This document shows positions 14,934 to 23,056 of a DNA stretch of 36,402 bases, in pieces (position 1 is the first letter of the stretch; each line of letters opens with the position of its first letter). Location of the stretch: NCBI GenBank assembly GCA_026989655.1, contig JALSIX010000149.1, forward strand, positions 1 through 36,402. Reading direction: 5' to 3'. The translations under genes were made by a program, and so were the position numbers. This stretch comes from Caldilineaceae bacterium (GTDB taxonomy: Bacteria > Chloroflexota > Anaerolineae > Caldilineales > Caldilineaceae). The notes beneath the pieces were generated by a model, which saw only the letters and a list, made by a program, of their open reading frames with translations, was not told the DNA's origin and searched no databases.

Positions 14934-15811
14934 AGGTGGCCCAGGTTCGAAGCGCGGTACACAGGCTGCACCGCAGGCTCGGCTCGGCCCGGGTGTCGGG
15001 GATCTTCTGGCTGGGCCTGGGGATCCTGGCCCTCTTCGGCGGGTTGGCCCTGGCTGCCCCCTGGATCGCGCCCCACGATCCTCGGGCCTTTGTGGGGCCG
15101 CCCCTGGCGCCGCCCAGCCCCGGGCATCCGCTGGGCACCAACGACGTGGGCCAGGACATCCTGAGCGAGCTGATCTTTGGGGCCCGGATCTCCCTGGGGG
15201 TGGGCCTCCTGGCCGGGGGGCTGGCCGTGGCCTTGGCCACCCTGGTGGGCGCGGTGGCCGGCTATCGGGGCGGCACGGTGGACGCGGTGCTCATGCGGTG
15301 GGTGGATGCCATGTTGGTCCTGCCCCGCCTGCCCTTGATGATCGTGGTCGCGGCCTACGTGGGCACCGGGCTGCCCGTGGTGATCCTGCTCATCGCGCTC
15401 CTGGGATGGCCGGCCCCGGCCCGGGTGATCCGGGCCCAGGCCCTGGCCATCCGCCGCCGGGCCCACATCCAGTCGGCCCGGCTGTTCGGCGCGGGCCTGG
15501 GCTACATCGTCCGGCGCCACCTGGTCCCAGAGCTGAGCCCGCTCATCGTCGCGATCTTCGTGGGCCAGGCCGGCCGGGCGGTGATGCTGGAGGCGGGCCT
15601 GGCCTTCCTGGGCCTGGGCGATCCCACGGCCAAGAGCTGGGGGCTGATGATCCGCTACGCGCTGGACTCCGGCGGCTTCTTCTTCACCCACCGTTGGGTG
15701 TGGTGGCTCCTCCCGCCCGGGCTGGGGTTGACCCTGCTGTTGCTGGGCTTCGCGCTCCTGGGCATGGGCCTGGAGCCCTGGACCCATCCGTTGACCCGCA
15801 GGCACGGCTGA
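14921..15811 (+). CDS. ABC transporter permease, DppC/NikC type (pair 2)
   Basis: 296 residues. GGGAGG precedes the ATG inside the end of the previous gene. Features are the first span near 28-50, GTNDVGQD (for the usual GTDxxGRD), a coupling loop around RRRAHIQSARLFGAGLGYIVRRHLVPE, AFLGLGDP, and a C-terminus that departs from the usual pattern (GMGLEPWTHPLTRRHG instead of DGLRDxLDPR). The start of the ATPase overlaps its stop. Confidence 0.9.
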   Translation: MSYVEVAQVRSAVHRLHRRLGSARVSGIFWLGLGILALFGGLALAAPWIAPHDPRAFVGPPLAPPSPGHPLGTNDVGQDILSELIFGARISLGVGLLAGGLAVALATLVGAVAGYRGGTVDAVLMRWVDAMLVLPRLPLMIVVAAYVGTGLPVVILLIALLGWPAPARVIRAQALAIRRRAHIQSARLFGAGLGYIVRRHLVPELSPLIVAIFVGQAGRAVMLEAGLAFLGLGDPTAKSWGLMIRYALDSGGFFFTHRWVWWLLPPGLGLTLLLLGFALLGMGLEPWTHPLTRRHG

Positions 15812-17619
15812 TGTTGGAGATCGTCGATCTGAAGGTCCACTACGAGAACCCGGAGGCCCCGGAGCGGCCGATCCGAGCCCTGGACGGCCTCTCCCTGGAT
15901 CTGGAAGCCGGGGAATCCCTGGGCATCGTGGGCGAGACCGGCTCGGGCAAGACCACCCTGGCCCTGACCCTGATGGGGCTGGTGCGCCGGGCCGCGATCC
16001 AGGGCCGGATCCGGTTCCAGGGCGAGCCCCTGCCGGTGGCCGACGAGGCCCGGATGCAGCGCGTCCGCTGGCGGCGCATTGCCCTGGCCTTCCAGAGCGT
16101 GGGCAGCGCGTTCGATCCGGTCTACACCATCGGTCAACAGATCCAGGAACCCATCCGGCTCCACCTGGGGATGGGAGAAGCCCAGGCCCGGGTTCGGGTG
16201 GCCGAGCTGCTGGAGCAGGTGGGCCTGGATCGGGCCTGCGCAGACCGGTACCCGCACCAGCTCAGCGGCGGCGAGAAACAGCGGGCCATGGTGGCCATGG
16301 CCCTGAGCTGCGACCCGGACCTCCTCATCCTGGACGAGCCCACCTCGGGCCTGGACGTGTTGACCCGGAGCGCTCTGGTGGAGATGCTGTCTCGGCTGCG
16401 CCGGGAACGGGGCCTGACCATGGTGGTCATCTCCCACGAGCTGGCGGACATCGCCCACCTCACGGACCGTACCCTGGTCCTCTACGCCGGCCGGGTTGTG
16501 GAGCTGGGTTCCACCCCCCATCTCCTGGAGGATCCGGCGCACCCCTATCTGTGGGGCCTGACCAATGCCTATCCCCTGATGACCCGGGCCAAGGACCTCT
16601 GGGGCATCCGGGGCGCCCTGCCGGATCCCGGAGATCCGCCGGCGGGCTGCCGGTTCCATCCCCGCTGCACCCAGGCCATCCCCCAGTGCCGGGAGGAGGT
16701 GCCGGTGCTGGCCCCACCGAACCCCCGGTTCCGGGGGGCGGGGCGCCGGGTGGCCTGCCACCGTGGCGGTGTGGTCACCCTCCTCGCGGTGGAGGAGGTG
16801 TGCCGCACCTTTCGCAACGGAGGGCAGCCCATCCCGGCCGTTCGAGGGGCCTGCCTGACCGTGCGGGAGGGCGAGGTGGTGGGCCTGGTGGGGCAGACCG
16901 GGAGCGGGAAGACCACTCTGGCCCGGATCATCGTGGGGTTGGAGCGGCCCGACAGCGGTCGGATCTGGTTCGAGGACCAGGAGCTGACCGCCGGGGGCCC
17001 AGAGGGCTGGGACCGGGCCCGGCAACGCATGGCCCTGGTCTTCCAGGACCCCTACGAGGCCCTCAGTCCCCGGCTCACCGTGTTGGAGCTGGTGCGGGAA
17101 CCCCTGGACATCCGCGGCCTGGGCACCCGCTCGGAGCGAGATGGCCGGGCCCAGGAGGCGTTGGCCGCGGTCAACCTGCCCACCGGCTTGGATTTCCTGT
17201 ACCGTCGGCCCCACGAGCTGAGCGGGGGACAGCTCCAGCGGATCGCCATTGCCCGGGCCCTGGTGACAGCGCCCAAGCTCCTCATCGCGGACGAGCCGGT
17301 CTCCATGCTGGACGCCAGCGAACAGGCCAAGGTGTTGCGTCTGCTCAAGCACCTGCAGAACGAGCGGGGCATGGCCATGCTCCTCATCTCCCACAACCTG
17401 GCCCTGGTGCGCAAGGTCTGCGATCGGATCGCGGTCATGTGCGCGGGGGAGATCGTGGAGGAGGGACCGGCCCATCGGCTCCTGGAGAGCCCGGGACATC
17501 CCTACACCGGCTCCCTGGTGGCGCGGTCGCGCCATCTGTTCTCGGCAGAACACCCGAACCCGCCATCTTCCGGATCCGCCACACCATCGACCACACGGAC
17601 AAAGGAGGGAAGAGCATGA
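15811..17619 (+). CDS. Fused double ABC ATPase (DppD-DppF/NikD-NikE type)
   Basis: 602 residues, two complete ATPase domains in one chain. Domain 1: Walker A GETGSGKTT (41-49), signature LSGGEKQR (151-158), Walker B LLILDE (171-176), H-loop VISHE. It ends with the oligopeptide-type Cys segment CRFHPRCTQAIPQC. Domain 2: Walker A GQTGSGKTT (361-369), LSGGQLQR (470-477), LLIADE (490-495), ISHN. All catalytic residues are present in both halves. It is the only ATPase for the two permease pairs in this run and may energise both. It overlaps the start of the binding protein that follows. Confidence 0.93.
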   Translation: MLEIVDLKVHYENPEAPERPIRALDGLSLDLEAGESLGIVGETGSGKTTLALTLMGLVRRAAIQGRIRFQGEPLPVADEARMQRVRWRRIALAFQSVGSAFDPVYTIGQQIQEPIRLHLGMGEAQARVRVAELLEQVGLDRACADRYPHQLSGGEKQRAMVAMALSCDPDLLILDEPTSGLDVLTRSALVEMLSRLRRERGLTMVVISHELADIAHLTDRTLVLYAGRVVELGSTPHLLEDPAHPYLWGLTNAYPLMTRAKDLWGIRGALPDPGDPPAGCRFHPRCTQAIPQCREEVPVLAPPNPRFRGAGRRVACHRGGVVTLLAVEEVCRTFRNGGQPIPAVRGACLTVREGEVVGLVGQTGSGKTTLARIIVGLERPDSGRIWFEDQELTAGGPEGWDRARQRMALVFQDPYEALSPRLTVLELVREPLDIRGLGTRSERDGRAQEALAAVNLPTGLDFLYRRPHELSGGQLQRIAIARALVTAPKLLIADEPVSMLDASEQAKVLRLLKHLQNERGMAMLLISHNLALVRKVCDRIAVMCAGEIVEEGPAHRLLESPGHPYTGSLVARSRHLFSAEHPNPPSSGSATPSTTRTKEGRA

Positions 17620-19286
17620 TGCGCCGGTACATCCTCGGCTGGCTTGCCGTCCTGGCCTGGGCCCTTGGGGCCTGCGCCCCGCCCCCCATGGCCCCGGCAT
17701 CTCCATCCACGCCCGCGGCGGACGCGGAGACCGAGCCATCTCCGTCCCCGGTGCAGGTCCTGCGCCTGCGCGGTGGGAACTTCGGCTATCCCTCGCCCTA
17801 CGGCTTCTTCCGAGGGCCGGGCTACACCCGGATGAGCTTCCTCTTCGACACGCTGATCTGGAAGGACGCCAGCGGCGAGTTCATCCCCTGGTTGGCCACC
17901 GCCTGGGAGGTGGATCCCCAGGGCCTCCTCTGGACCTTCACCCTGCGGGAGGGGGTCACCTGGCAGGACGGCACCCCCTTCCGCGCGGAGGACGTGGTCT
18001 TCACCTTCACCTATTTTGCCGAGAACCCCCATCCCTCCTTCCCTCTCTTCGGCCAGGCCGAGGTGGTGGAGGCGGTGGACGCGGTGGACGAGCGCACGGT
18101 CCAGATCCGGCTGGCCCGCCCCTACGCGCCCTTCCTGGCCCGGATGGTCTCCGTGGTGCCCATCCTTCCCAAGCACATCTGGGAGAAGGTGGCCGACCCG
18201 GTCCAGTTCCGGGACGAAGCCGCGCTGGTGGGCACGGGCCCGTACCGGCTGGTGAGCTACGACCAGGCAGAGGGCGCGTATCTCTACGAGGCCAACGAGG
18301 ACTTCTGGGCCGGGGTCCCCTGTGTCCGCCGTATCGAGCTCATCCCGGTGAGCGAGCCTCCCCTGGCCCTGCGGGAGGGCCAGATCCACGCCTACTCCAG
18401 CGTGGTCCGGGTGTTGCCTCGAGAGGTGGTCGCGGCCTTCGAGGAGGACCCGCGTTTCCGGGTCCTGGCCGCGCCGGGCGAGTGGAACCTGGTGCTCTAC
18501 TTCAACCTGGCCCGGGGTGAACCCTTCCAGAGCCGGCAGTTCCGCCAGGCGGTGGCCCATGCCCTGGACCTTCAGACCATGGTGGACCAGGTGTTGTTGG
18601 GGGATGGCCTGCCGGGCACGCCGGGCTGGCTGCCCCCCGCGAATCCCTGGCACAATCCCGATGTCCAGCCCTATCCCTACGATCCGGAGCGGGCCAACCG
18701 GCTCCTGGACGAGGCCGGCTACGTGGACAGGGACGGCGATGGGGTCCGGGAGCTGTCGGATGGACGTCCCCTGCGGCTGGAGCTCCTGTTCGGCAACTGG
18801 TTCTCTCCCCGGCCCGCGGAGATGATCCAGCGCTGGCTGGCCGATGTGGGCATCCAGGTGGTCCTGCAGTCCGTGGATCGCACCACATCGGACCAGCGGA
18901 CGGCCCAGGGACAGTACGAGATGGCCCTGGTGGGCCACGGGGGCCTGGGCGGCGATCCCTCCTTCATGGAGCGGGTCTTCTCCAGCCGTTCCAGGAGCCG
19001 AGGTTTCAACCGGGTCCACGGGTACGCGAATCCCCGTTTCGACGAGCTGGCGGCCCAGCAGAACGTCACCGTGGATCCAGAACTGCGGCGGCGGATGGTC
19101 TACGAGATGCAGGAGATCCTGGCCCAGGACGTGCCCGTGATCCCCCTGTACTACCCCAATCGGCGTCACATCTTCAACGCCCAGGTGCTGGATGCCTGGT
19201 ACTTCACCCCCGGTGGATATGGCGGCGGCATCCCCATGGCCTGGAACAAGCACCTCTTCGTGACCTGCCGCCAGACGGGCATGTAG
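17616..19286 (+). CDS. ABC substrate-binding lipoprotein, SBP_bac_5 family (second)
   Basis: 556 residues starting MMRR, with AAAGGAGGG upstream. The signal peptide ends ALGAC (C20 lipidated), then a Pro/Ser/Thr-rich tether. The body has FTLREGVTWQDGTPFRAEDVVFTFTYF, VGTGPYRLVSY, FRQAVAHALDLQTMVDQVLLG and YPYDPERANRLLDEAGY, followed by DRDGDGVREL, a calcium-binding-like acidic loop common in this family. It is the last gene of the run and probably serves permease pair 2. It is only distantly similar to the binding protein at 9666, so the two probably bind different ligands. Confidence 0.92.
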   Translation: MMRRYILGWLAVLAWALGACAPPPMAPASPSTPAADAETEPSPSPVQVLRLRGGNFGYPSPYGFFRGPGYTRMSFLFDTLIWKDASGEFIPWLATAWEVDPQGLLWTFTLREGVTWQDGTPFRAEDVVFTFTYFAENPHPSFPLFGQAEVVEAVDAVDERTVQIRLARPYAPFLARMVSVVPILPKHIWEKVADPVQFRDEAALVGTGPYRLVSYDQAEGAYLYEANEDFWAGVPCVRRIELIPVSEPPLALREGQIHAYSSVVRVLPREVVAAFEEDPRFRVLAAPGEWNLVLYFNLARGEPFQSRQFRQAVAHALDLQTMVDQVLLGDGLPGTPGWLPPANPWHNPDVQPYPYDPERANRLLDEAGYVDRDGDGVRELSDGRPLRLELLFGNWFSPRPAEMIQRWLADVGIQVVLQSVDRTTSDQRTAQGQYEMALVGHGGLGGDPSFMERVFSSRSRSRGFNRVHGYANPRFDELAAQQNVTVDPELRRRMVYEMQEILAQDVPVIPLYYPNRRHIFNAQVLDAWYFTPGGYGGGIPMAWNKHLFVTCRQTGM

Positions 19287-19318
19287 TGTGCGGCCGCTCT
19301 GGCCGGTGGAGGCCCTGG

Positions 19319-19357
19319 GCAACGGTCGCGGCCCTACAGGCACCTCGCGGCCGTTGC
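19319..19357 (+). terminator. Hairpin after the ABC operon
   Basis: GCAACGGTCGCG (19319-19330) pairs with CGCGGCCGTTGC (19346-19357) with one G-U pair and a 15-base loop. There is no T-run after it, so it may be a weak or Rho-assisted terminator. Confidence 0.4.
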
Positions 19358-19410
19358 GCGTCTGGGCCTGGCCCCGGGACGTGAGGGATTCCGGTCGGTC
19401 GGCTCCGGGC

Positions 19411-19439
19411 TTGCTCCCTGGGGGCAGAGCCGTTAGAAT
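19411..19439 (+). promoter_or_regulatory. Promoter of the thioesterase gene
   Basis: TTGCTC (19411-19416), 17 bases, TAGAAT (19434-19439). The -10 matches five of six bases. The transcript would start ~40 bases before the thioesterase ATG. Confidence 0.5.
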
Positions 19440-19485
19440 GGAGCCCATCGACCGCGGTTTCCAGACCTTGCCAGGATGATCCCGG

Positions 19486-19971
19486 ATGGAGATGGACGCT
19501 CTTCCCGCCGACCCGGCTGTCCAGGAGCTGCTGCGTCCCTACCCGGTGCGCATCTCCCTGCCAGTCCAGTGGGGCGATATGGATGCCATGCAGCATGTGA
19601 ACAACACGGTCTATTTCCGCTGGTTCGAGAGCGGCCGGGTGGCCTATTTCGAACGGATGGGCCTCTTGGCCGGCTCGGAGGGGTCCGGCGTGGGGCCGAT
19701 TCTCCATTCGACCCACTGTCGCTACCGGGTGCCGCTCACCTACCCCGACACCGTGTGGGTGGGCACTCGGGTGACCGAGATCGGCCTGGATCGGGTCCAT
19801 TTCGCCCATCGAATCGTGAGCCTGGCCCATGGCAGGGTGGCCGCGGAGGGAACTGCGGTGGTGGTCACCTACGACTACCGGGAGGCCCGGAAGGCCCCTG
19901 TTCCCGAACCGGTCCGCCGACGGATCCTGGCCCTGGAATCCGAGCCCGTGGCCGTGGCTGGAGGAGCGTGA
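19486..19971 (+). CDS. 4HBT-family acyl-CoA thioesterase (YbgC/FadM-like)
   Basis: 161 residues of the single hotdog-fold family that hydrolyses acyl-CoA or aryl-CoA thioesters in the cytoplasm. The diagnostic segment is VQWGDMDAMQHVNNTVYFRWFE (residues ~23-44): the Asp of WGDMD is the family catalytic acid and HVNN is the conserved turn. It continues with YRVPLTYPDTVWVGTRV and AEGTAVVVTYDYREARKAPVPE. Start choice is between ATG 19486 and 19492; neither has a strong ribosome binding site. The adjacent gene gives no metabolic clue and the substrate is unknown. Confidence 0.9.
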   Translation: MEMDALPADPAVQELLRPYPVRISLPVQWGDMDAMQHVNNTVYFRWFESGRVAYFERMGLLAGSEGSGVGPILHSTHCRYRVPLTYPDTVWVGTRVTEIGLDRVHFAHRIVSLAHGRVAAEGTAVVVTYDYREARKAPVPEPVRRRILALESEPVAVAGGA

Positions 19972-20002
19972 GCCACGGATCTGCCCAGGAGGGAGATCTC
20001 CA

Positions 20003-20692
20003 ATGAGCACCGCGACCCGCCCCGAACGAAGACGTTGCCGGGCCACCACCCGGGCCGGCACCCCTTGTCGGAACCCTCCGATGGCGGGCTCGGACTACTG
20101 CCGGGTCCACCAGCGCCTGGCCCATCCCCCGGCCCCGGAGGCGGCTTCCTCCCCACCCCCGGCCCCGGAGGCCACCGACGCCGGGACCTCCTCCCTGTCG
20201 ACGGCGGATGCGGAGCTGTTCCAGCGTCTCCGCCAGGAGCTGAACGAGCTGGTCCAGGAACTTCGTCGCGAGCAGCCCGAGTACACGCCTCCGCCCTTCT
20301 CTGTTCCCGGGCTGATTGCCCTGATCCAGGACAACCTCTACCGCTTCACCCCAGAGGCCCAGCGGGAGATCGTGGCACAGCTTCGGGACAGCTTCCGCGG
20401 CACCCGCCCCCGGGACCTGGTGGATCCGGAGACCTGGAAGGGGTTCTGGTACGTGTTGAACTACCTGGCCCAGAGGCAGGCGGAGTCCGCCCGGGACCGG
20501 TTGAACCGGCGCCTGGCCACCATTCCTGGCTTCGCCCTCCTCTCCGACCTCCGGGAGGGGCTGAAGGACGCGAAGCCCAGCGACTTCCTGGATCCGGAGA
20601 CGTGGAAGGGGCTGGTCTACCTCATGAACCACTCGGCCAAGCTCCAGATCCAGGAGATGAAGCGGCGCATTCTGGGCAAGGAGGAGGACTGA
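20003..20692 (+). CDS. Cys/His-finger protein with two DPETWKG repeats
   Basis: 229 residues of unknown function. The N-terminus has C12, C22, C33 and H36 in a short zinc-finger-like pattern (CRATTRAGTPC, then YCRVH) seen in many small bacterial proteins. A Pro/Ala-rich linker (~40-65) leads to a helical Glu-rich segment and then two related blocks: DLVDPETWKGFWYVLNYLAQ and DFLDPETWKGLVYLMNHSAK, each followed by a basic helix. The ATG has AGGAGGGA upstream. It ends before a strong hairpin and is convergent with the lipoprotein gene. Protein or nucleic acid binding through the finger is possible. Confidence 0.8.
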   Translation: MSTATRPERRRCRATTRAGTPCRNPPMAGSDYCRVHQRLAHPPAPEAASSPPPAPEATDAGTSSLSTADAELFQRLRQELNELVQELRREQPEYTPPPFSVPGLIALIQDNLYRFTPEAQREIVAQLRDSFRGTRPRDLVDPETWKGFWYVLNYLAQRQAESARDRLNRRLATIPGFALLSDLREGLKDAKPSDFLDPETWKGLVYLMNHSAKLQIQEMKRRILGKEED

Positions 20693-20719
20693 CGCCCCTA
20701 CGAAGGGGCTCGGGGCACG

Positions 20720-20756
20720 GGAGAGGGCCTCGGCCAGCTCGGCCGAGGCCCTCTCC
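20720..20756. terminator. Bidirectional hairpin, 16-bp perfect stem
   Basis: GGAGAGGGCCTCGGCC (20720-20735) and its exact complement (20741-20756) enclose a five-base loop. It lies in the 95-base gap between two convergent genes, so it can stop transcription from both sides, though it has no T-run. Confidence 0.75.
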
Positions 20757-20787
20757 ACGGCTTCTGGGTCCGGTCCGGTCCGTTTCC

Positions 20788-21861
20788 TCACCTCACGGGG
20801 GTGACGGTGACCCGCACCAGCATGGACGCCGGGGGATATCCCAGCCCCGGATCGGCTGGCCGCACCGTGGGATCCGGGTCCTGGGGCCCGGTGTTGGGGG
20901 CAGGCTGCCGTGGGGCCTGGTTGGGGCCGCTGCCCGGCACCTCGTTCACCTCGGTCCCCGCGTCCCACAGGTGGATCTCCAAGGTGAGCGCCTGGGCCTC
21001 CTGCTCCATTCCGGCGGCCGGATGGGAAGCTTCGAAGAGGTCGATGCCCGAGGGCCCGGGTGCGATGAACAGGTCGTTGGACTGGACCACCATGCTGGCG
21101 AAGGAGAGATAGCGGACGGCCTTCGTCCCGGTGACCTCGAACTCGTAGGCCTCTCCGGGGAACAGGGGACCCGGCCCCGAGGCTCCCACCGGGGTGTCGA
21201 AGATGCCCACGGTCAGTCCCCGGTCCGCCAACGCGGCGGCCAGGGGCGCGGGATCGCCGTCCTCGGCCAGGGCCTCCAGCCCCAGACCTGGATCGGGGGC
21301 TCCGGGCTGGAAGAGCGGGGTGCCCTCTGGATGGAGCACCCAGACACCCGGGGCCAGCGGTGTGGCGAACCCACTGTCGGCGGAGATGTTCTCGATGCGC
21401 ACCCGGAAGGTCTGGGAAGCCTCCATGTCCATCTCGTCCACCATGGCCTCCTCGTCCGCCATCTCCTCCCCCATACCCTGTTCCTGGCCGCCCATCTCCT
21501 CGTCGTCCATCTTGTCCTCGTCCGCCTGCTCTCCGTCCATGGCCTTCTTCGACATCCCATCGGCCTTGCCCGCGTCGTCCATGCCGGTCTCGTCCATCAT
21601 CTCGTCCGCCATGGCCTTCTCCTCGGCCTCCATGTCTGCGTCCTGCATGCCCTTGTCGTCCATCGTGCTGTCCTTCATGCTCTCGCCCATCATCTCGTCC
21701 GCGTCCATGGCTTTGTCCGTCTCTGGGGCCATGGCCTCCTTGTCCTGCATTGCCCGGGGCTCCGCGGCCGTGCCGCCGGGGGTCAGGCCTGCAGGGCCAC
21801 AGGCCGAGAGCACCAGCGCAAGGATGGCCACCAGGAACAGATATGGTCGATAGGCCTTCAT
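20788..21861 (-). CDS. Spondin_N-domain lipoprotein with Met/acid-rich tract
   Basis: 357 residues. I start at the Met of MKAYRPYLFL, with AAAGGAGA upstream; the signal peptide ends LSAC (C21 lipidated). Residues 38-146 are an extraordinary low-complexity tract of Met, Asp, Glu, Ala and Lys, with 22 Met in 109 residues. Residues ~150-310 match the Spondin_N pattern: FRVRIENIS, PLAPGVWVLH, LEALAEDGDP, LSFASMVVQSNDLFIA and LWDAGTEVNEVPGSGPNQAPRQ. Bacterial Spondin_N proteins are exported and of unknown function; in animals the domain is in extracellular matrix proteins. The Met/acid tract could bind Cu(I)/Ag(I) or serve as an oxidant sink, which is inference. It is divergent from a two-component system that may control it. 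Confidence 0.88.
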   Translation of the reverse strand: MKAYRPYLFLVAILALVLSACGPAGLTPGGTAAEPRAMQDKEAMAPETDKAMDADEMMGESMKDSTMDDKGMQDADMEAEEKAMADEMMDETGMDDAGKADGMSKKAMDGEQADEDKMDDEEMGGQEQGMGEEMADEEAMVDEMDMEASQTFRVRIENISADSGFATPLAPGVWVLHPEGTPLFQPGAPDPGLGLEALAEDGDPAPLAAALADRGLTVGIFDTPVGASGPGPLFPGEAYEFEVTGTKAVRYLSFASMVVQSNDLFIAPGPSGIDLFEASHPAAGMEQEAQALTLEIHLWDAGTEVNEVPGSGPNQAPRQPAPNTGPQDPDPTVRPADPGLGYPPASMLVRVTVTPVR

Positions 21862-22338
21862 GGGGAGGTCTCCTTTCTCGTGGGATACCCCCATCGCCCG
21901 ATCCAGGAGATGGGGCAGGTTGGATATCGTGGATGGGGAAGGCACGCCCCGCGGTGTGTCCTGGGGCCACGCTTCCCACGTGGCGGATGGAGCCGCCCGG
22001 AGGGCAGGCCATCCTCCGGGAGAGCGGCTGTCGGCTGTCCTGCCCGACGACCGGTCGATTCCTCTGCAGAGGGGCTCTTTGGACGAGACGATATCGTCGG
22101 GCCCAGTGTAGCCCCGGGGGATTACAGGGTGGGGGCAGAATTGTGAACAGAAGGTTACGTCTCCCTCCCGCTGGCCTCGGGACGTGCAACCCGTCCCGGT
22201 CCTGTAACACTTTCTTCAGAACTCTGTGGTATACCGGGGTGTAGGTCCGGGCATTCCCATTCCGGGAGCGTTCGGCACGGGCGGGACACGTCCCGCCATG
22301 GATGTCGCATCCGTATGGCTGTCCCAAGGGGCTACCCA
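21862..22338. other. Divergent control region, lipoprotein / two-component system
   Basis: 477 bases without a gene. Two perfect palindromes stand out: CGACCGGTCG (22048-22057) and GACGATATCGTC (22087-22098). An AT-richer stretch (22130-22250) has GTATAC (22229-22234), a possible -10 for the response regulator with no clear -35, and CTGT repeated at a 22-base distance (22202, 22224), as direct-repeat sites of OmpR-type regulators can be. No convincing promoter for the lipoprotein was found. Confidence 0.4.
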
Positions 22339-23028
22339 ATGCGCAAGGGCAAGATCCTGGTCGTGGACGATGAACCCAGCATCGGTGAGGTGGTCCGCCT
22401 CTACCTGGAGCAGGCCGGGTACCAGGTGACCGTCCTGGAGGACGGGGAAGCGGCCCGCCAGGCCCTTCTCCAGGAGCCGCCAGACCTTCTGATCCTGGAC
22501 CTGATGCTGCCCTCGGTGGATGGGCTGGAGTTGACCCGTTTTGTCCGGGCCCGAAGCGACCTGCCCATCATCATGTTGACGGCCCGGAAGGAGGAGACGG
22601 ACCGGATCGTGGGGCTGGAGATGGGCGCGGACGACTACGTGGTCAAGCCCTTCAGCCCTCGAGAGCTGGTGAGCCGGGTCAAGGCCGTGTTGCGCCGGAC
22701 CCGGCCCGACCCAGGAGGGGCGGGCCAGCGTCCCGTCACTGTGGGGGACATCCACATCGATCCCCGGACGCGCCAGGTCCATGTCCGGGGTCGGGAGGTG
22801 GGCCTGACCAGCAAGGAGTTCGACCTGCTGTGGACCTTTGCCACCCATCCCCGTCAGGTCTTCAACCGGACCCAGCTTCTGGATCGGGTGTGGGGGGTCA
22901 CGGAGTACGTGGATCCCAGCACGGTGACCGTGCATGTGCGGCGTCTACGGGAGAAGATCGAGGAGGATCCCTCCAATCCCCGCTACATCGTCACCGTCTG
23001 GGGGGTGGGATACCGCATGGACGTGTAG
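22339..23028 (+). CDS. OmpR/PhoB-family response regulator
   Basis: 229 residues. Receiver domain (1-~120): acidic pair in VVDDEPS, phospho-acceptor D54 in ILDLMLP, conserved T in MLTARKEE and K in VVKPFSPREL. C-terminal winged-helix DNA-binding domain (~130-229) with LTSKEFDLLWTFATHPRQVFNRTQLLDRVWG and VTVHVRRLREKIE, ending YIVTVWGVGYRMDV. ATG 22339 has AAGGGG eight bases upstream; the Met eight codons earlier has none. It forms an operon with the kinase 28 bases downstream. The signal is unknown. Confidence 0.94.
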   Translation: MRKGKILVVDDEPSIGEVVRLYLEQAGYQVTVLEDGEAARQALLQEPPDLLILDLMLPSVDGLELTRFVRARSDLPIIMLTARKEETDRIVGLEMGADDYVVKPFSPRELVSRVKAVLRRTRPDPGGAGQRPVTVGDIHIDPRTRQVHVRGREVGLTSKEFDLLWTFATHPRQVFNRTQLLDRVWGVTEYVDPSTVTVHVRRLREKIEEDPSNPRYIVTVWGVGYRMDV

Positions 23029-23056
23029 CGCAGATCGGTGGCCGAGGAGGAGGGCT

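Noticed and set aside
22200-22235. Pho box upstream of the response regulator
   Set aside because: CTGT occurs twice at 22 bases but the rest of the repeats does not match, and the kinase lacks PhoR-like features; too weak to call.
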